A DNA stretch of 26,099 bases from an uncultured Collinsella sp. (GTDB lineage: Bacteria; Actinomycetota; Coriobacteriia; Coriobacteriales; Coriobacteriaceae), in assembly GCA_958447915.1 (NCBI GenBank), contig CAUDCB010000006.1:1-26099 (forward strand), read 5' to 3'. Made by a program: the position numbers and the translations under genes. Within the stretch, counting starts at the first letter, position 1, and the number at the start of each line of letters is the position of its first letter. Shown piece after piece: positions 14,743-22,830 of this stretch. The notes under the pieces are model-generated. The model was not told the DNA's origin, did no database searches, and was given only the letters and a program-made list of their open reading frames with translations.

Positions 14743-14783
14743 GAGAGGGGACACCTGTCGCAAAAGACCGGGTACCCCCTCTC
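14743..14783 (-). terminator. Terminator between pepD and hipA
   Basis: GAGAGGGG (14743-14750) pairs with CCCCTCTC (14776-14783), with ACACC/GGTA partly extending the stem. On the minus strand it runs into TTCTTTT, so it mainly serves pepD; it may also stop hipA transcripts. Confidence 0.75.
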
Positions 14784-14838
14784 GTAATGTCATTTGCAAT
14801 CCGCTAGCACGTGGCTCGGACTGCTGCTAGCGCAACCT

Positions 14839-16296
14839 TTACGCGGCGAGGCGCTTGAGCACGTCGATGAGCAGCTCGTAGAAACGCTCGGCAGAAGCGA
14901 GCTCCATGCTCTCGTCCGGGGTGTGGACATCGGAGAGCGTCGGGCCCACGGCGATGGCATCCAGGCCGTGCAGGGCCTCGGCAAACAGGCCGCACTCAAG
15001 GCCGGCGTGAATGGACTCGATGCGCAGCTCGGAGCCAAAGAGCTCGCGATAGCTCTCGACAAAGACGTCGCGGACCGGCGAATGCTCGGCATAGCTCCAG
15101 CCGGGATACTCGAACTCAAACTTGGCGTCGAAGCCCAGGACATCGGCAAGCGTCTGCAAACGATCCTTGAACTCGTTCTGCAGCGAGGTGATCGAGGAGC
15201 GCGGGGAAAGCATGATCTTAACCTCGTCGTCTGAGGTGGCAACCACACCGATGTTGGAGGAAACCTCGACGGAGCCGTCGGTGGCGACGTTGCGGCGAAT
15301 CACGCCGTTAGGGGCAAGACGCAGGGCGCGGATGAGGGCAAGCGCGGACTTCTGGTCCATGGCCTCGACCTCGGCGTCGTCGGCAATCTCGACGGTGCAG
15401 GTAAAGCCGGGGTCGAAGACCTCGAGCTCGGCAGTGACGTCGGCGATGATGTCCTTTGCGATCTGGGCCGCGGCCTCGGCGGCAGCGTGGTCGGCATAGA
15501 CCAGAACAGCCTTGCACTCACGGTTGATGGCGTTGTCCTTGGTGCCGCCGTTAAAGCTCACGATGGCGGGCTCGCCGGCAACCATCAGGCGGTCGATGAT
15601 GCGGGCCATGATGAGGTTGCCGTTGCCGCGCTCCAGGTGGATATCGCTGCCGGAGTGGCCGCCCAGCAGGCCGGAGATGTCGAGCGTGAGGGTGCTACCG
15701 GTCTTGTGCTCGCGCGCGATGGGGCAGGTGTAGGTAACGACGACGCCGCCGGCGCAGCTGACGGTGGCCACGCCCTCCTCCTCGGAGTCGAGGTTAATCA
15801 TGGTGCGGGCGCTGATCTGGGACTTGTCGAGCGTCTCGGCGCCAACCAGGCCGGTCTCCTCGTCGGTGGTGAACACGCACTCGAGGGCCGGATGAGCAAT
15901 CGAATCGTCGTTGAGCACGGTAAGCATCAGAGCGACGGCGATACCGTTGTCGGCGCCCAGGGTGGTGCCGTTAGCGGTGAGGACGCCGTCCTTGACGACC
16001 AGGTCGATACCGTCAGTCGTAAAGTCGTGCTCAACGGAGCCCAACTTGTCGCACACCATATCGATGTGGCCCTGCAGCATCACGGTCGGGGCATTCTCGG
16101 CACCGGCAGATGCGGGCTTGCGAATGATGACGTTGTAGACCTCGTCCTGATACACGTCGAGGCCGCGCTCCTTGGCAAACGCAACCAGGAAATCGCTGAT
16201 GCCCTTCTCGTTGCCAGACCCGCGGGGGATCGCGCTGACCTCCTCAAAGAAATGGAACAGCTGGGCGGGCTCGTAGCCGGTAATCTTGTAGTCCAT
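14839..16296 (-). CDS. pepD: Aminoacyl-histidine dipeptidase (M20/PepD)
   Basis: A cytoplasmic metallopeptidase that cleaves Xaa-His and other dipeptides. The metal-site motifs are GHIDMVCD (about 78-85), GADNGIA, TTDEETGLVG, NLDSEE and the lid/dimer region GGHSGSDIHLERGN. With the ATG at 16294-16296, which has AAGGAGG upstream, it is 485 aa, the same as E. coli PepD; the frame continues 35 codons further without homology or a ribosome site. It is a single-gene unit with a terminator at 14743-14783. Confidence 0.95.
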   Translation of the reverse strand: MDYKITGYEPAQLFHFFEEVSAIPRGSGNEKGISDFLVAFAKERGLDVYQDEVYNVIIRKPASAGAENAPTVMLQGHIDMVCDKLGSVEHDFTTDGIDLVVKDGVLTANGTTLGADNGIAVALMLTVLNDDSIAHPALECVFTTDEETGLVGAETLDKSQISARTMINLDSEEEGVATVSCAGGVVVTYTCPIAREHKTGSTLTLDISGLLGGHSGSDIHLERGNGNLIMARIIDRLMVAGEPAIVSFNGGTKDNAINRECKAVLVYADHAAAEAAAQIAKDIIADVTAELEVFDPGFTCTVEIADDAEVEAMDQKSALALIRALRLAPNGVIRRNVATDGSVEVSSNIGVVATSDDEVKIMLSPRSSITSLQNEFKDRLQTLADVLGFDAKFEFEYPGWSYAEHSPVRDVFVESYRELFGSELRIESIHAGLECGLFAEALHGLDAIAVGPTLSDVHTPDESMELASAERFYELLIDVLKRLAA

Positions 16297-16444
16297 GGTG
16301 CCTCCTTGGCGCAACTGGTTAGACAGTAAGATATGCGACTTGTATATTCCCAGACTTTGCGTGCATAAACCAGTCGAAAACGCCGAGCGCCCTTGCATCA
16401 TCGGCTAACGGTGAGGAAACGCCACTTTATCAAGATAAAGCAGG

Positions 16445-16966
16445 TTAGACGGGCCGTGCAGAGGGAACGTTGAACCCCCCAACCAACCTCAACGCCTGTT
16501 GAACATTAATGCATACACCATTGGTATGTTTAATAAGATTCTTGTCCTCCGTCACGACGTAATCGGCATCAATGCGATTGGCGACGCCCAGCATCAGGTC
16601 GTCCTCAAAGTCATTGTGGTGGTACTTGAACACAAAGGAGTCGAAGACCTCGTCTGCACCGACCGGGGCGATGAGGGCTAGCTCGCGCATCTGTCGAACG
16701 CATGCCCAGGCCGTTTCGTCTGCCGCCGCAATGGCGTTATCGCTCAGTGAGCCAGTCTTTCTTCGGCACTCCTGCTTGATTGCCGCCGAGACAAGATATG
16801 AAACGTCTTTGACCGAAAGCGACGAGGCAAACAGGGCAATCCGCTCCGAGGCGTCGGCAATCTCGATCAGATGGACGACATTTGCCGTACGGTCGGACCT
16901 GCCAGAAAAATAATCCATCCATACGTTGGTATCGATTAACAGCTTGAGGACGCCTTCTGTGCTCAT
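16445..16966 (-). CDS. PIN-domain toxin (VapC-like)
   Basis: PIN toxins are Mg-dependent RNases that cut tRNA or rRNA. The protein opens with LKLLIDTNVWMDYF (D12), has D54 in SVKDVSYL, an acidic EDD at 121-123 and VTEDKNL (D141), matching the usual acidic cluster. The ATG at 16964-16966 overlaps the upstream TGA as ATGA and has GGGTGGAACT before it; a GTG 4 codons earlier is less likely. The 173-aa length is a little longer than typical VapC (about 130). It is translationally coupled to a RelB/DinJ-like antitoxin. Activity is inferred, not shown. Confidence 0.85.
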   Translation of the reverse strand: MSTEGVLKLLIDTNVWMDYFSGRSDRTANVVHLIEIADASERIALFASSLSVKDVSYLVSAAIKQECRRKTGSLSDNAIAAADETAWACVRQMRELALIAPVGADEVFDSFVFKYHHNDFEDDLMLGVANRIDADYVVTEDKNLIKHTNGVCINVQQALRLVGGFNVPSARPV

Positions 16967-17322
16967 AGTTCCACCCACTCGGGATAGCGCTCCGCCATGG
17001 CCTCCTCATAGAGGTCGTCATAGTCTCCCGAGAACTCAGGGATGGGGATGCCGTATTTGAGGCACGAATCGCGAACGATATGGCTGCCTTGCGCGGCCCT
17101 TGACTCCATGCGCTGGGGCTCCACTCCGTCAGAAACCGGAGCCGCCGCGTCTCCCTTCGAGGGCATGCGTCCGTTAACGACCAGATACTCCCAAAGTGTC
17201 CGAACGGCTTTTGACGGCGTCATGCCAATATGCGCCAGAACGGCATCTCCGGCTTCTTTGAGCTGGCGATCTATGCGCACGTTCATCTGAATAGATTTTT
17301 TATCGAGCAATTCGGCTTCCAT
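16963..17322 (-). CDS. RelB/DinJ-like antitoxin
   Basis: The N-terminal half (about 9-53: SIQMNVRIDRQLKEAGDAV...GMTPSKAVRTLWEYLVVNGRMP) is the ribbon-helix-helix pattern of RelB/DinJ antitoxins, which bind the operator as dimers. The C-terminal half is polar and acidic (EFSGDYDDLYEEAMAERYP), as expected for a toxin-wrapping tail. ATG at 17320-17322 follows AAGGATGAGG. It overlaps the PIN toxin by 4 bp. RelB-type antitoxins usually partner RelE/YafQ-type toxins, so the PIN partner is uncommon. Confidence 0.8.
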   Translation of the reverse strand: MEAELLDKKSIQMNVRIDRQLKEAGDAVLAHIGMTPSKAVRTLWEYLVVNGRMPSKGDAAAPVSDGVEPQRMESRAAQGSHIVRDSCLKYGIPIPEFSGDYDDLYEEAMAERYPEWVEL

Positions 17323-17338
17323 GCCTCATCCTTCAGGT

Positions 17339-17369
17339 TGCTATACATCATCCTGGACTTAGTATAGCA
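17339..17369. promoter_or_regulatory. Operator/promoter of the antitoxin-PIN pair
   Basis: A perfect 8-bp inverted repeat, TGCTATAC (17339-17346) and GTATAGCA (17362-17369), spaced by 15 nt, lies 17 bp upstream of the antitoxin start. The minus-strand TATACT within the distal arm can serve as a -10. This is the expected position for autorepression by the ribbon-helix-helix antitoxin. Confidence 0.65.
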
Positions 17370-17390
17370 TCCATAAGAGCGCAGCAATGC

Positions 17391-17429
17391 CTTACCGGGA
17401 GGTGTAGTGGCTTACATTTTCCCGGTAAG
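17391..17429. other. Hairpin downstream of the RiPP operon
   Basis: A 10-bp perfect inverted repeat, CTTACCGGGA (17391-17400) and TCCCGGTAAG (17420-17429), with a 19-nt loop, lies 67 nt beyond the exporter stop. Neither strand has a following T-run, so it may be a 3'-end stability structure or insulator instead of a standard terminator. Confidence 0.4.
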
Positions 17430-17495
17430 CACCAACCTCGAACAGCTTTCCACCATGGCAGAAATTAAGACTCAAATGGGCTAACCTTCCGGCGT

Positions 17496-19127
17496 CTACA
17501 GCTCAATCACTTCGTCGCAAGCCTCAAGCAACTCGGGATCATGCGAGACAACAACCACTATATGATCCTCTTTCTTCTGTTGCAGAATATCAATGAACGC
17601 TGACCTACTCGCTCCGTCAAGCGCCGACGTCGGTTCATCGAATAACATGACGGGTGAGTCCTTAAGCAATACACGAATAATCGCAATCTTCTGCTTCTCA
17701 CCACCCGATATATTATGGTTTTGCTCGTCCAGCACCCCATCAAGACCATTGGGAAGTGTTGAGACCAGTTTGGTCAGACCAAACTGGTCTACAAGTCGCC
17801 CGACTTCAAGAATTGGACAATTATCGCCCGCGAGTAGCGTCAGATTCTCTCTGAGTGTTCCGTTAACGATATCAGGTTCTTGCTCGGCAATACCAACGAC
17901 ATACGAGCGTAGATTTATAGAATCAATCTGGCTCAAATCAACCTCGTCATAAGCAATAGTCCCAACGCAATCATCGGGATATAGACCAGCTATGCCATCG
18001 AGAAGCGTGCTTTTCCCGCTTCCGTTTGCGCCCGACACGCCGTATAAGACTCCTCGATTAAGCGAGATGAGCTCTGGATAATCTATGATTCGATCGGTAT
18101 CAGGGCGACAAATCGACAGGCCCTTGCACACAAGTGAAACAGGAGAACCAATGCGGACAGAACCGTTCGCCTCTTCATCCATTGCCCAAAGGCGCTTAAG
18201 GCGTTGAGCGCTCACCTTGCTCGCCTGGTAGCTTTTGCCCCAAGAAAGCAAGTTCACCAGAGCAGAATTGGCGCTCGAATAATAGCTCAATGCCGTCAGC
18301 AGAAAACCAACCGGCATTTTACCTGCGACAATCTCACAGCCTCCAATCGCGAGCAAACAGAACTGCGCAAAGGAAAAAATCAACTGATTCGCAAGTTCGA
18401 ACCGTGATCCGGCTTTTTGGTTAGCCAATATAGCTGGATAAAGACCATCGAAAGCCTTCTGCAGCCTCAAGGAATAGAAATCAAATAATGAATGGCGACG
18501 AAGAAAGGAGACGCTCTCCAGCTGGCTCTGGAGAGTCCCATAGAAAGCAGCGGTCTTTTCTTGAAACTCAAAGCCTCGATTGAACAGCAGCCCGCTAAAC
18601 AATCGATAAACTACTGCCCCCGTAACGATGCAGGCTAGACAGGCAATCGCCATCGCAATGTTTATATTCATCAACATAATCAAGGAACAGATAATCGTTG
18701 CAACACCGCCAATGATATTTGACGCCGATGTTATTCCGAATATTATGAGGTCGTTTGAATCGTGATTGATTTGCTGATTATAATAGCCCGCATCAAATCC
18801 GATGAAAAACTTCCGGGGCAAACGCTTGACGTGTTCAAGTGTGTCAGCGTTAAGTTGATATCCCGCATGCGCTTGAAGGTCGACATAGATTAGGGAAGTC
18901 CAATAGGCCAACACCGACCCCACAATGGCGACCACGCCAATCGCGAAAATACATAAGACTAGCGTCCGCAAACTAATACCGAGGACATTTTTTGCCGCCA
19001 GCACATTTACAGTCAGTCCCAACAGATATGGTTCAGCAAGGCTGCACAGCTGAGACAAGACATCGAGAAGCAGATAGACATAAAGCCTTGGCTTATGGAG
19101 GAGATATATCTTCCAAAATCTAAACAT
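17496..19127 (-). CDS. ABC exporter (fused membrane + ATPase domains), RiPP cluster
   Basis: A half-size ABC exporter that probably pumps the modified peptide out. Residues about 15-310 hold the multi-helix membrane domain. The ATPase has Walker A GANGSGKST (366-374, K372), signature SGGEKQK (from 474) and Walker B VMLFDEPTSALD. There is no N-terminal C39 peptidase, unlike many bacteriocin exporters. The start at ATG 19125-19127 has GAGG upstream and overlaps the radical SAM stop by 8 bp, indicating coupling; a longer frame adds 20 residues inside that gene. It is the last gene of the operon, 543 aa. An unrelated multidrug role is possible, but the coupling argues for peptide export. Confidence 0.88.
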   Translation of the reverse strand: MFRFWKIYLLHKPRLYVYLLLDVLSQLCSLAEPYLLGLTVNVLAAKNVLGISLRTLVLCIFAIGVVAIVGSVLAYWTSLIYVDLQAHAGYQLNADTLEHVKRLPRKFFIGFDAGYYNQQINHDSNDLIIFGITSASNIIGGVATIICSLIMLMNINIAMAIACLACIVTGAVVYRLFSGLLFNRGFEFQEKTAAFYGTLQSQLESVSFLRRHSLFDFYSLRLQKAFDGLYPAILANQKAGSRFELANQLIFSFAQFCLLAIGGCEIVAGKMPVGFLLTALSYYSSANSALVNLLSWGKSYQASKVSAQRLKRLWAMDEEANGSVRIGSPVSLVCKGLSICRPDTDRIIDYPELISLNRGVLYGVSGANGSGKSTLLDGIAGLYPDDCVGTIAYDEVDLSQIDSINLRSYVVGIAEQEPDIVNGTLRENLTLLAGDNCPILEVGRLVDQFGLTKLVSTLPNGLDGVLDEQNHNISGGEKQKIAIIRVLLKDSPVMLFDEPTSALDGASRSAFIDILQQKKEDHIVVVVSHDPELLEACDEVIEL

Positions 19128-20406
19128 CGTGATTTGCCTCATGCGAATACTGATAATTACAAGCCAACCGCATTCTCTGCCTGGCATTGAATTTAACGCT
19201 CGCGCATTTTCTCTGGCCCTCCATCGCGGCGTGGGGACATCCGCCCATACAAGCCGGAAACATTACACACTCGCCACATACTGGGTCGTTTGGTAAATAC
19301 TCCATCCATTTCAAATAGTTCGAATTAGCTTTCACACCTTCTCGAACATTTCCAACGGCGCACTCGCCCTTGCCAACCTCATCCCAACATTTAAAAAGTC
19401 TACCAAGCGGATCGATGACAAACGAATTAAGGGAAACCGCACAGCAGACGCCTGGTTCATACGGCGTAAACGGAATAACGTTGAATCCGCGCTCGCTAGC
19501 TTTATCCATAAAGAACGTTTCAACTTGAGAGAATCCACGCTGAGAAAAACAATGAATGTCATTTGAGCAAGTATCGTTAACATTGTCGACCGCAGCAAGA
19601 TAAATCGCGACTTTACCGCGAAGCCCTTTAGCGTCAAGCTCGTCAATCAACGCATCGACCTCTTTGCTATTGGACTCATCGACATTCACGCGAATGGTAA
19701 TCTGAAGAACATCGGCACATGAGATTATATTGTCGATAATGGCATCATATGTCGGACGACCGTCGGCCGGGACCCTCCGCGAATCATGATCCCTCTTTGA
19801 GCCATCAATAGTGATTTGAACCGAACCGATCTGACAATCAGCAAGCTTCTGAGCAATTTCTCGCGTCAGGAGATATCCGTTCGTTACCATTCCGGCAGAA
19901 TAAGTAGCGCCTGGCCTAATCGCCCCTCTCAGTTCTTTTGTCAGTCGCTCGATCATGTCCACACAGAGTAGGGGTTCGCCTCCATACCAGTCAACGTGAA
20001 GATCGTTGATCCCGGGATAGCCGGAACGCACGAATTCTGCGATATCCGTCATTGTCTCTTCTGACATAGTGGGGTGCGAGCAGCCCTTTTCATAGCAGTA
20101 GGGACACCTAAAATTGCATGCCAGCGTTGGAGCAATCGTCAGTCCTAAATTGTCATTTGCAAACCTTGCCGACAAGCTCTCAAGCATCAACATTCGCCGC
20201 TCGTCAACATCGTCATCTACCAACATGCCACCCAACTTAAGGGTCTCTTCGAAATCACCATCCAAGGCGGCGGCACCCTTGCGATATAAATTCAGCTCAT
20301 TCGTGTGCGCAGCGTCAAGGTCGAGAACGCCACCAGATTGGGTATTGTAGATAGTGATACCGTTCACATCATTCTCTTCAATAACGTTAAATTCAGACTC
20401 TTTCAT
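19120..20406 (-). CDS. Radical SAM/SPASM peptide maturase
   Basis: Radical SAM/SPASM maturases use a 4Fe-4S cluster and SAM to crosslink Cys or other side chains of RiPP precursors. Here CNFRCPYC gives cluster ligands C97, C101 and C104, followed by GGEP (142-145). The C-terminal SPASM region has C322, GRLFKC (C340), C349, then C377-x2-C380-x5-C386-x3-C390 and C401, enough for two auxiliary clusters. The first ~85 residues precede the radical SAM core and may bind the precursor. Length of 428 aa is typical of peptide maturases. The start ATG directly follows the upstream permease stop (GGAG before it). Sulfatase-maturase function is the alternative, but the Cys-rich small gene upstream favours a peptide substrate. 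Confidence 0.92.
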   Translation of the reverse strand: MKESEFNVIEENDVNGITIYNTQSGGVLDLDAAHTNELNLYRKGAAALDGDFEETLKLGGMLVDDDVDERRMLMLESLSARFANDNLGLTIAPTLACNFRCPYCYEKGCSHPTMSEETMTDIAEFVRSGYPGINDLHVDWYGGEPLLCVDMIERLTKELRGAIRPGATYSAGMVTNGYLLTREIAQKLADCQIGSVQITIDGSKRDHDSRRVPADGRPTYDAIIDNIISCADVLQITIRVNVDESNSKEVDALIDELDAKGLRGKVAIYLAAVDNVNDTCSNDIHCFSQRGFSQVETFFMDKASERGFNVIPFTPYEPGVCCAVSLNSFVIDPLGRLFKCWDEVGKGECAVGNVREGVKANSNYLKWMEYLPNDPVCGECVMFPACMGGCPHAAMEGQRKCASVKFNARQRMRLACNYQYSHEANHDV

Positions 20407-21216
20407 TTATATGCTCCGTTTTCTGATAGCACCCTTGATAGCCCAACAAAGTCCGAGGATGACAATGGGAACGACTGTTGCCAGCGCTACAAATAGCAAC
20501 GTCCCCGGCACGATGAATTGAATTGGTCGCGGGGACGCAAGGGTCGCCAGCCATGTTAAGTGCAGTGGCATATTTGGATTCCCGTACCCCAAATAAAGCA
20601 GCAGGATGATGAACGATAGAACAAACGCGCCATTTCCAAAGAGTGAGATGGCCAGGACGAGCAGCAGGCATAACGTTGTGCAAATCAAGGCAGCAAGAGA
20701 CAGTCGAAGAAGAAACTCTCCGATCATATCCATCGTCATTCCTATGCCACTCGCGCTTTGGACCGCACCAACGAGTATCGAAAAGAGAACAAAACCACCG
20801 ACAAGCGTGACAATCGAGACAAGAGTCCTTGCAACCAACAACTGTACTGTTTTCATTCCCCTTGCATAGGAAACAAGCCATTGAGATCCCGTTATCGGAG
20901 TTCGAAACGCATAGCCGATGACGAGAACAGCAACAATAGGAAAGAACAGAGAATGGGCAAGCGGTGCCACAGCGGAAAGGTAGCGAGCTCCATCTTTAAC
21001 GAGGTCTCCGGGAATTCCCACAAAACCATATTGTGGGTTTGGAAAGAAGCCCATAACACCGTCGCCAAGCCAATCGCTCGTTCCGTAGGCTCTCCATGGT
21101 TCATAAGACACAGAATAAAGCAATGCGAGCACGAAACCTGCCGCAATCAGCAGAAGAGGCGCTTTGCTCTTCATAACTCGATAGGCTTCAGCCTTAATCA
21201 TATCTTCGCAGCGCAT
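20407..21216 (-). CDS. ABC-2 type permease subunit (second of two)
   Basis: A membrane protein of about six hydrophobic helices, with short cytoplasmic N-terminus (MRCEDMIKAEAYRVMKSKAP) and a charged C-terminal KGAIRKRS. A large extracytoplasmic loop (about 40-85) follows the first helix. It resembles the membrane partner of NatA/BcrA-type ATPases. ATG at 21214-21216 has a strong GAGGAGGGGG upstream, in the end of the preceding gene; only 2 nt separate the genes. With 269 aa it is similar in size and plan to its neighbour, so the two likely form a heterodimeric channel for the ATPase encoded two genes upstream. Confidence 0.8.
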   Translation of the reverse strand: MRCEDMIKAEAYRVMKSKAPLLLIAAGFVLALLYSVSYEPWRAYGTSDWLGDGVMGFFPNPQYGFVGIPGDLVKDGARYLSAVAPLAHSLFFPIVAVLVIGYAFRTPITGSQWLVSYARGMKTVQLLVARTLVSIVTLVGGFVLFSILVGAVQSASGIGMTMDMIGEFLLRLSLAALICTTLCLLLVLAISLFGNGAFVLSFIILLLYLGYGNPNMPLHLTWLATLASPRPIQFIVPGTLLFVALATVVPIVILGLCWAIKGAIRKRSI

Positions 21217-21218
21217 TT

Positions 21219-22022
21219 CTACCCCCTCCTCGCTTTGATTCCCATGACCCCGAGCTGCAACGAAACAACGGTGCAAATAACAGAGAAAAGAATGATCTGA
21301 TTAATGGCTAGGCCTTGAAAGCACAGATTTCCAAGATGGCGTAAGTATGGTCCGACTGAGAGCCACCAGGGAATTTGCGTCGATGCGTGATTGGAAAAGA
21401 CCACCAGCGTATATTCATCGGAGGCGAGCAGCGTCCCGACCAACACCAACATAATGCTAAGCGGTGCATTTCTAAGTAAATAGAAAACTGCCATCGACTG
21501 AGCTACTAATGCAGCCAAAATAGCATCAATCAAAAGCAACACGGGCAGGTATCTATCAAGAAACACCCGCCCATCCACATAGCAGCCAAGCGGAGATTTG
21601 AAGAGAGTGAATCCCGAAAACAGGTTGAACGCTGTTGAAGTTGCAATCGTCAGAACAAGCCACTTTGCGACAACGGCCTTTGCTACACCCGTCCCTTTTG
21701 CATACGTCACTTCAGAAGACCTGCTTTGATAATCCATGGCGCAGGAAATAACAATGCATCCGGCTAGAACGAAAAACCACTCGTAGGTCATGAATAGTGC
21801 CGTCCGAACCGCCGAACCAGCTGGGTCAGTCTTGTCGAGGATGTTTGCAAAGAAACCAATCTGTTTGCCGACTCCCCCTAAATCAGATGTTCCATAAGTC
21901 CCATACATATTTGGATTACAGACATCTTTAACAATCCAAATTCCCCAGATCAACAACACGAAAAAGGCTGGATTTCTGAGCAACCGACGGGCTTCGCATC
22001 TAATCAGTCGCAGAAGTTGCAT
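21219..22022 (-). CDS. ABC-2 type permease subunit (first of two)
   Basis: A 267-aa membrane protein with an N-terminal cytoplasmic RLIRCEARRLLRNPA segment, about six hydrophobic helices and a periplasmic-facing loop after helix 1 (YGTYGTSDLGGVG). The next permease has a similar YGTSDWLGDG loop, suggesting the two arose by duplication. It overlaps the ATPase gene by 23 bp, a sign of tight coupling. The likely role is immunity against, or export of, the cluster's peptide. Confidence 0.8.
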   Translation of the reverse strand: MQLLRLIRCEARRLLRNPAFFVLLIWGIWIVKDVCNPNMYGTYGTSDLGGVGKQIGFFANILDKTDPAGSAVRTALFMTYEWFFVLAGCIVISCAMDYQSRSSEVTYAKGTGVAKAVVAKWLVLTIATSTAFNLFSGFTLFKSPLGCYVDGRVFLDRYLPVLLLIDAILAALVAQSMAVFYLLRNAPLSIMLVLVGTLLASDEYTLVVFSNHASTQIPWWLSVGPYLRHLGNLCFQGLAINQIILFSVICTVVSLQLGVMGIKARRG

Positions 22023-22728
22023 TATCTGCCTCCCCGATCAAATCCAAAAACCGCTTTTCCAGACTTCGGTCTTTGTAGGAGTTTTCTTCCTTAACGAGAA
22101 GTCTGCCTCGATGGAGAAAAGCAAAAGATGTCGCAACTTTCTCCAATTCATCTAGGTTATGGCTTGAAATGAGCACCGTTTTATCCCGTTTGTCCTTCAA
22201 CGACAGCAGGAGATCACGCACCTCAATCACACCCACTGGATCGAGCCCGTTTATGGGTTCATCCATGATGAGTAGTTGCGGGTTGCCCAGAAGAGCCGTT
22301 CCGATATCCAGGCGACGCTTCATGCCGAGCGAGTATTGTTTTACCGATGCATCCGCCGCATTTTCTAGGCCAACGGCAGCGAGCACTCGATTAACTTCAC
22401 TTTTCGGCAGCCCCCACTCGATACAGCGTGAGATCAAGTTTTCTCGACCGGTTAAGTTCAAGAATGCCCCACAGCCGTCGGGGACGAATCCGATATTTCT
22501 GCGTGCTCTTGCCAGACCTGTTCTCCCAGACTCGCCGAAAAAACTGATTGAGCCTTTCGTTGCTTTAAGCAAGCCAAGAAGAATATCAATCAACGTACTC
22601 TTCCCCGCGCCGTTCTCCCCAACGAGAGCGCACACTTCGCCCTCATCTATATCAAATGAAACATCAGACAACGCCCAGTTTTTGCCGTAGCGCTTTGATA
22701 GATCCTTGATTGAAATCGCATTACCCAT
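22000..22728 (-). CDS. ABC transporter ATPase (NatA/BcrA type)
   Basis: The cytoplasmic motor of an ABC-2 transporter. Walker A GENGAGKST (37-45), the signature YSLGMKRRL, Walker B LLIMDEPINGLDP and the H-loop SSHN are present; 242 aa. The signature reads SLGM in place of the usual SGGQ, as is common in the BcrA/lantibiotic-immunity branch. ATG at 22726-22728 has GAGG 10 nt upstream. It lies downstream of the precursor gene's terminator and heads the gapless block of permeases, maturase and exporter. Confidence 0.9.
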   Translation of the reverse strand: MGNAISIKDLSKRYGKNWALSDVSFDIDEGEVCALVGENGAGKSTLIDILLGLLKATKGSISFFGESGRTGLARARRNIGFVPDGCGAFLNLTGRENLISRCIEWGLPKSEVNRVLAAVGLENAADASVKQYSLGMKRRLDIGTALLGNPQLLIMDEPINGLDPVGVIEVRDLLLSLKDKRDKTVLISSHNLDELEKVATSFAFLHRGRLLVKEENSYKDRSLEKRFLDLIGEADNATSATD

Positions 22729-22751
22729 GTCTCATGAACCTCATTAAAAAG

Positions 22752-22790
22752 GCAGCGCGGTCGACGGATGGCAGTTATCGACCACGCTGC
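22752..22790 (-). terminator. Terminator between precursor peptide and ABC genes
   Basis: A 13-bp stem (22778-22790 with 22752-22764, one G-U pair) and 13-nt loop are followed on the minus strand by CTTTTTAATG. It sits 40 nt after the precursor stop and 24 nt before the ATPase start. Since no other promoter is obvious for the ABC genes, partial read-through would keep precursor levels above the enzyme levels. Confidence 0.85.
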
Positions 22791-22830
22791 TTACCCTCTG
22801 CTGTCTTAACCAGCATTAACGTTCACGTTG

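Noticed and set aside
16424..16441. Short palindrome CTTTATCAAGATAAAG after the PIN gene as a terminator
   Set aside because: The loop would be only 2 nt, the stem is AT-rich and no T-run follows.
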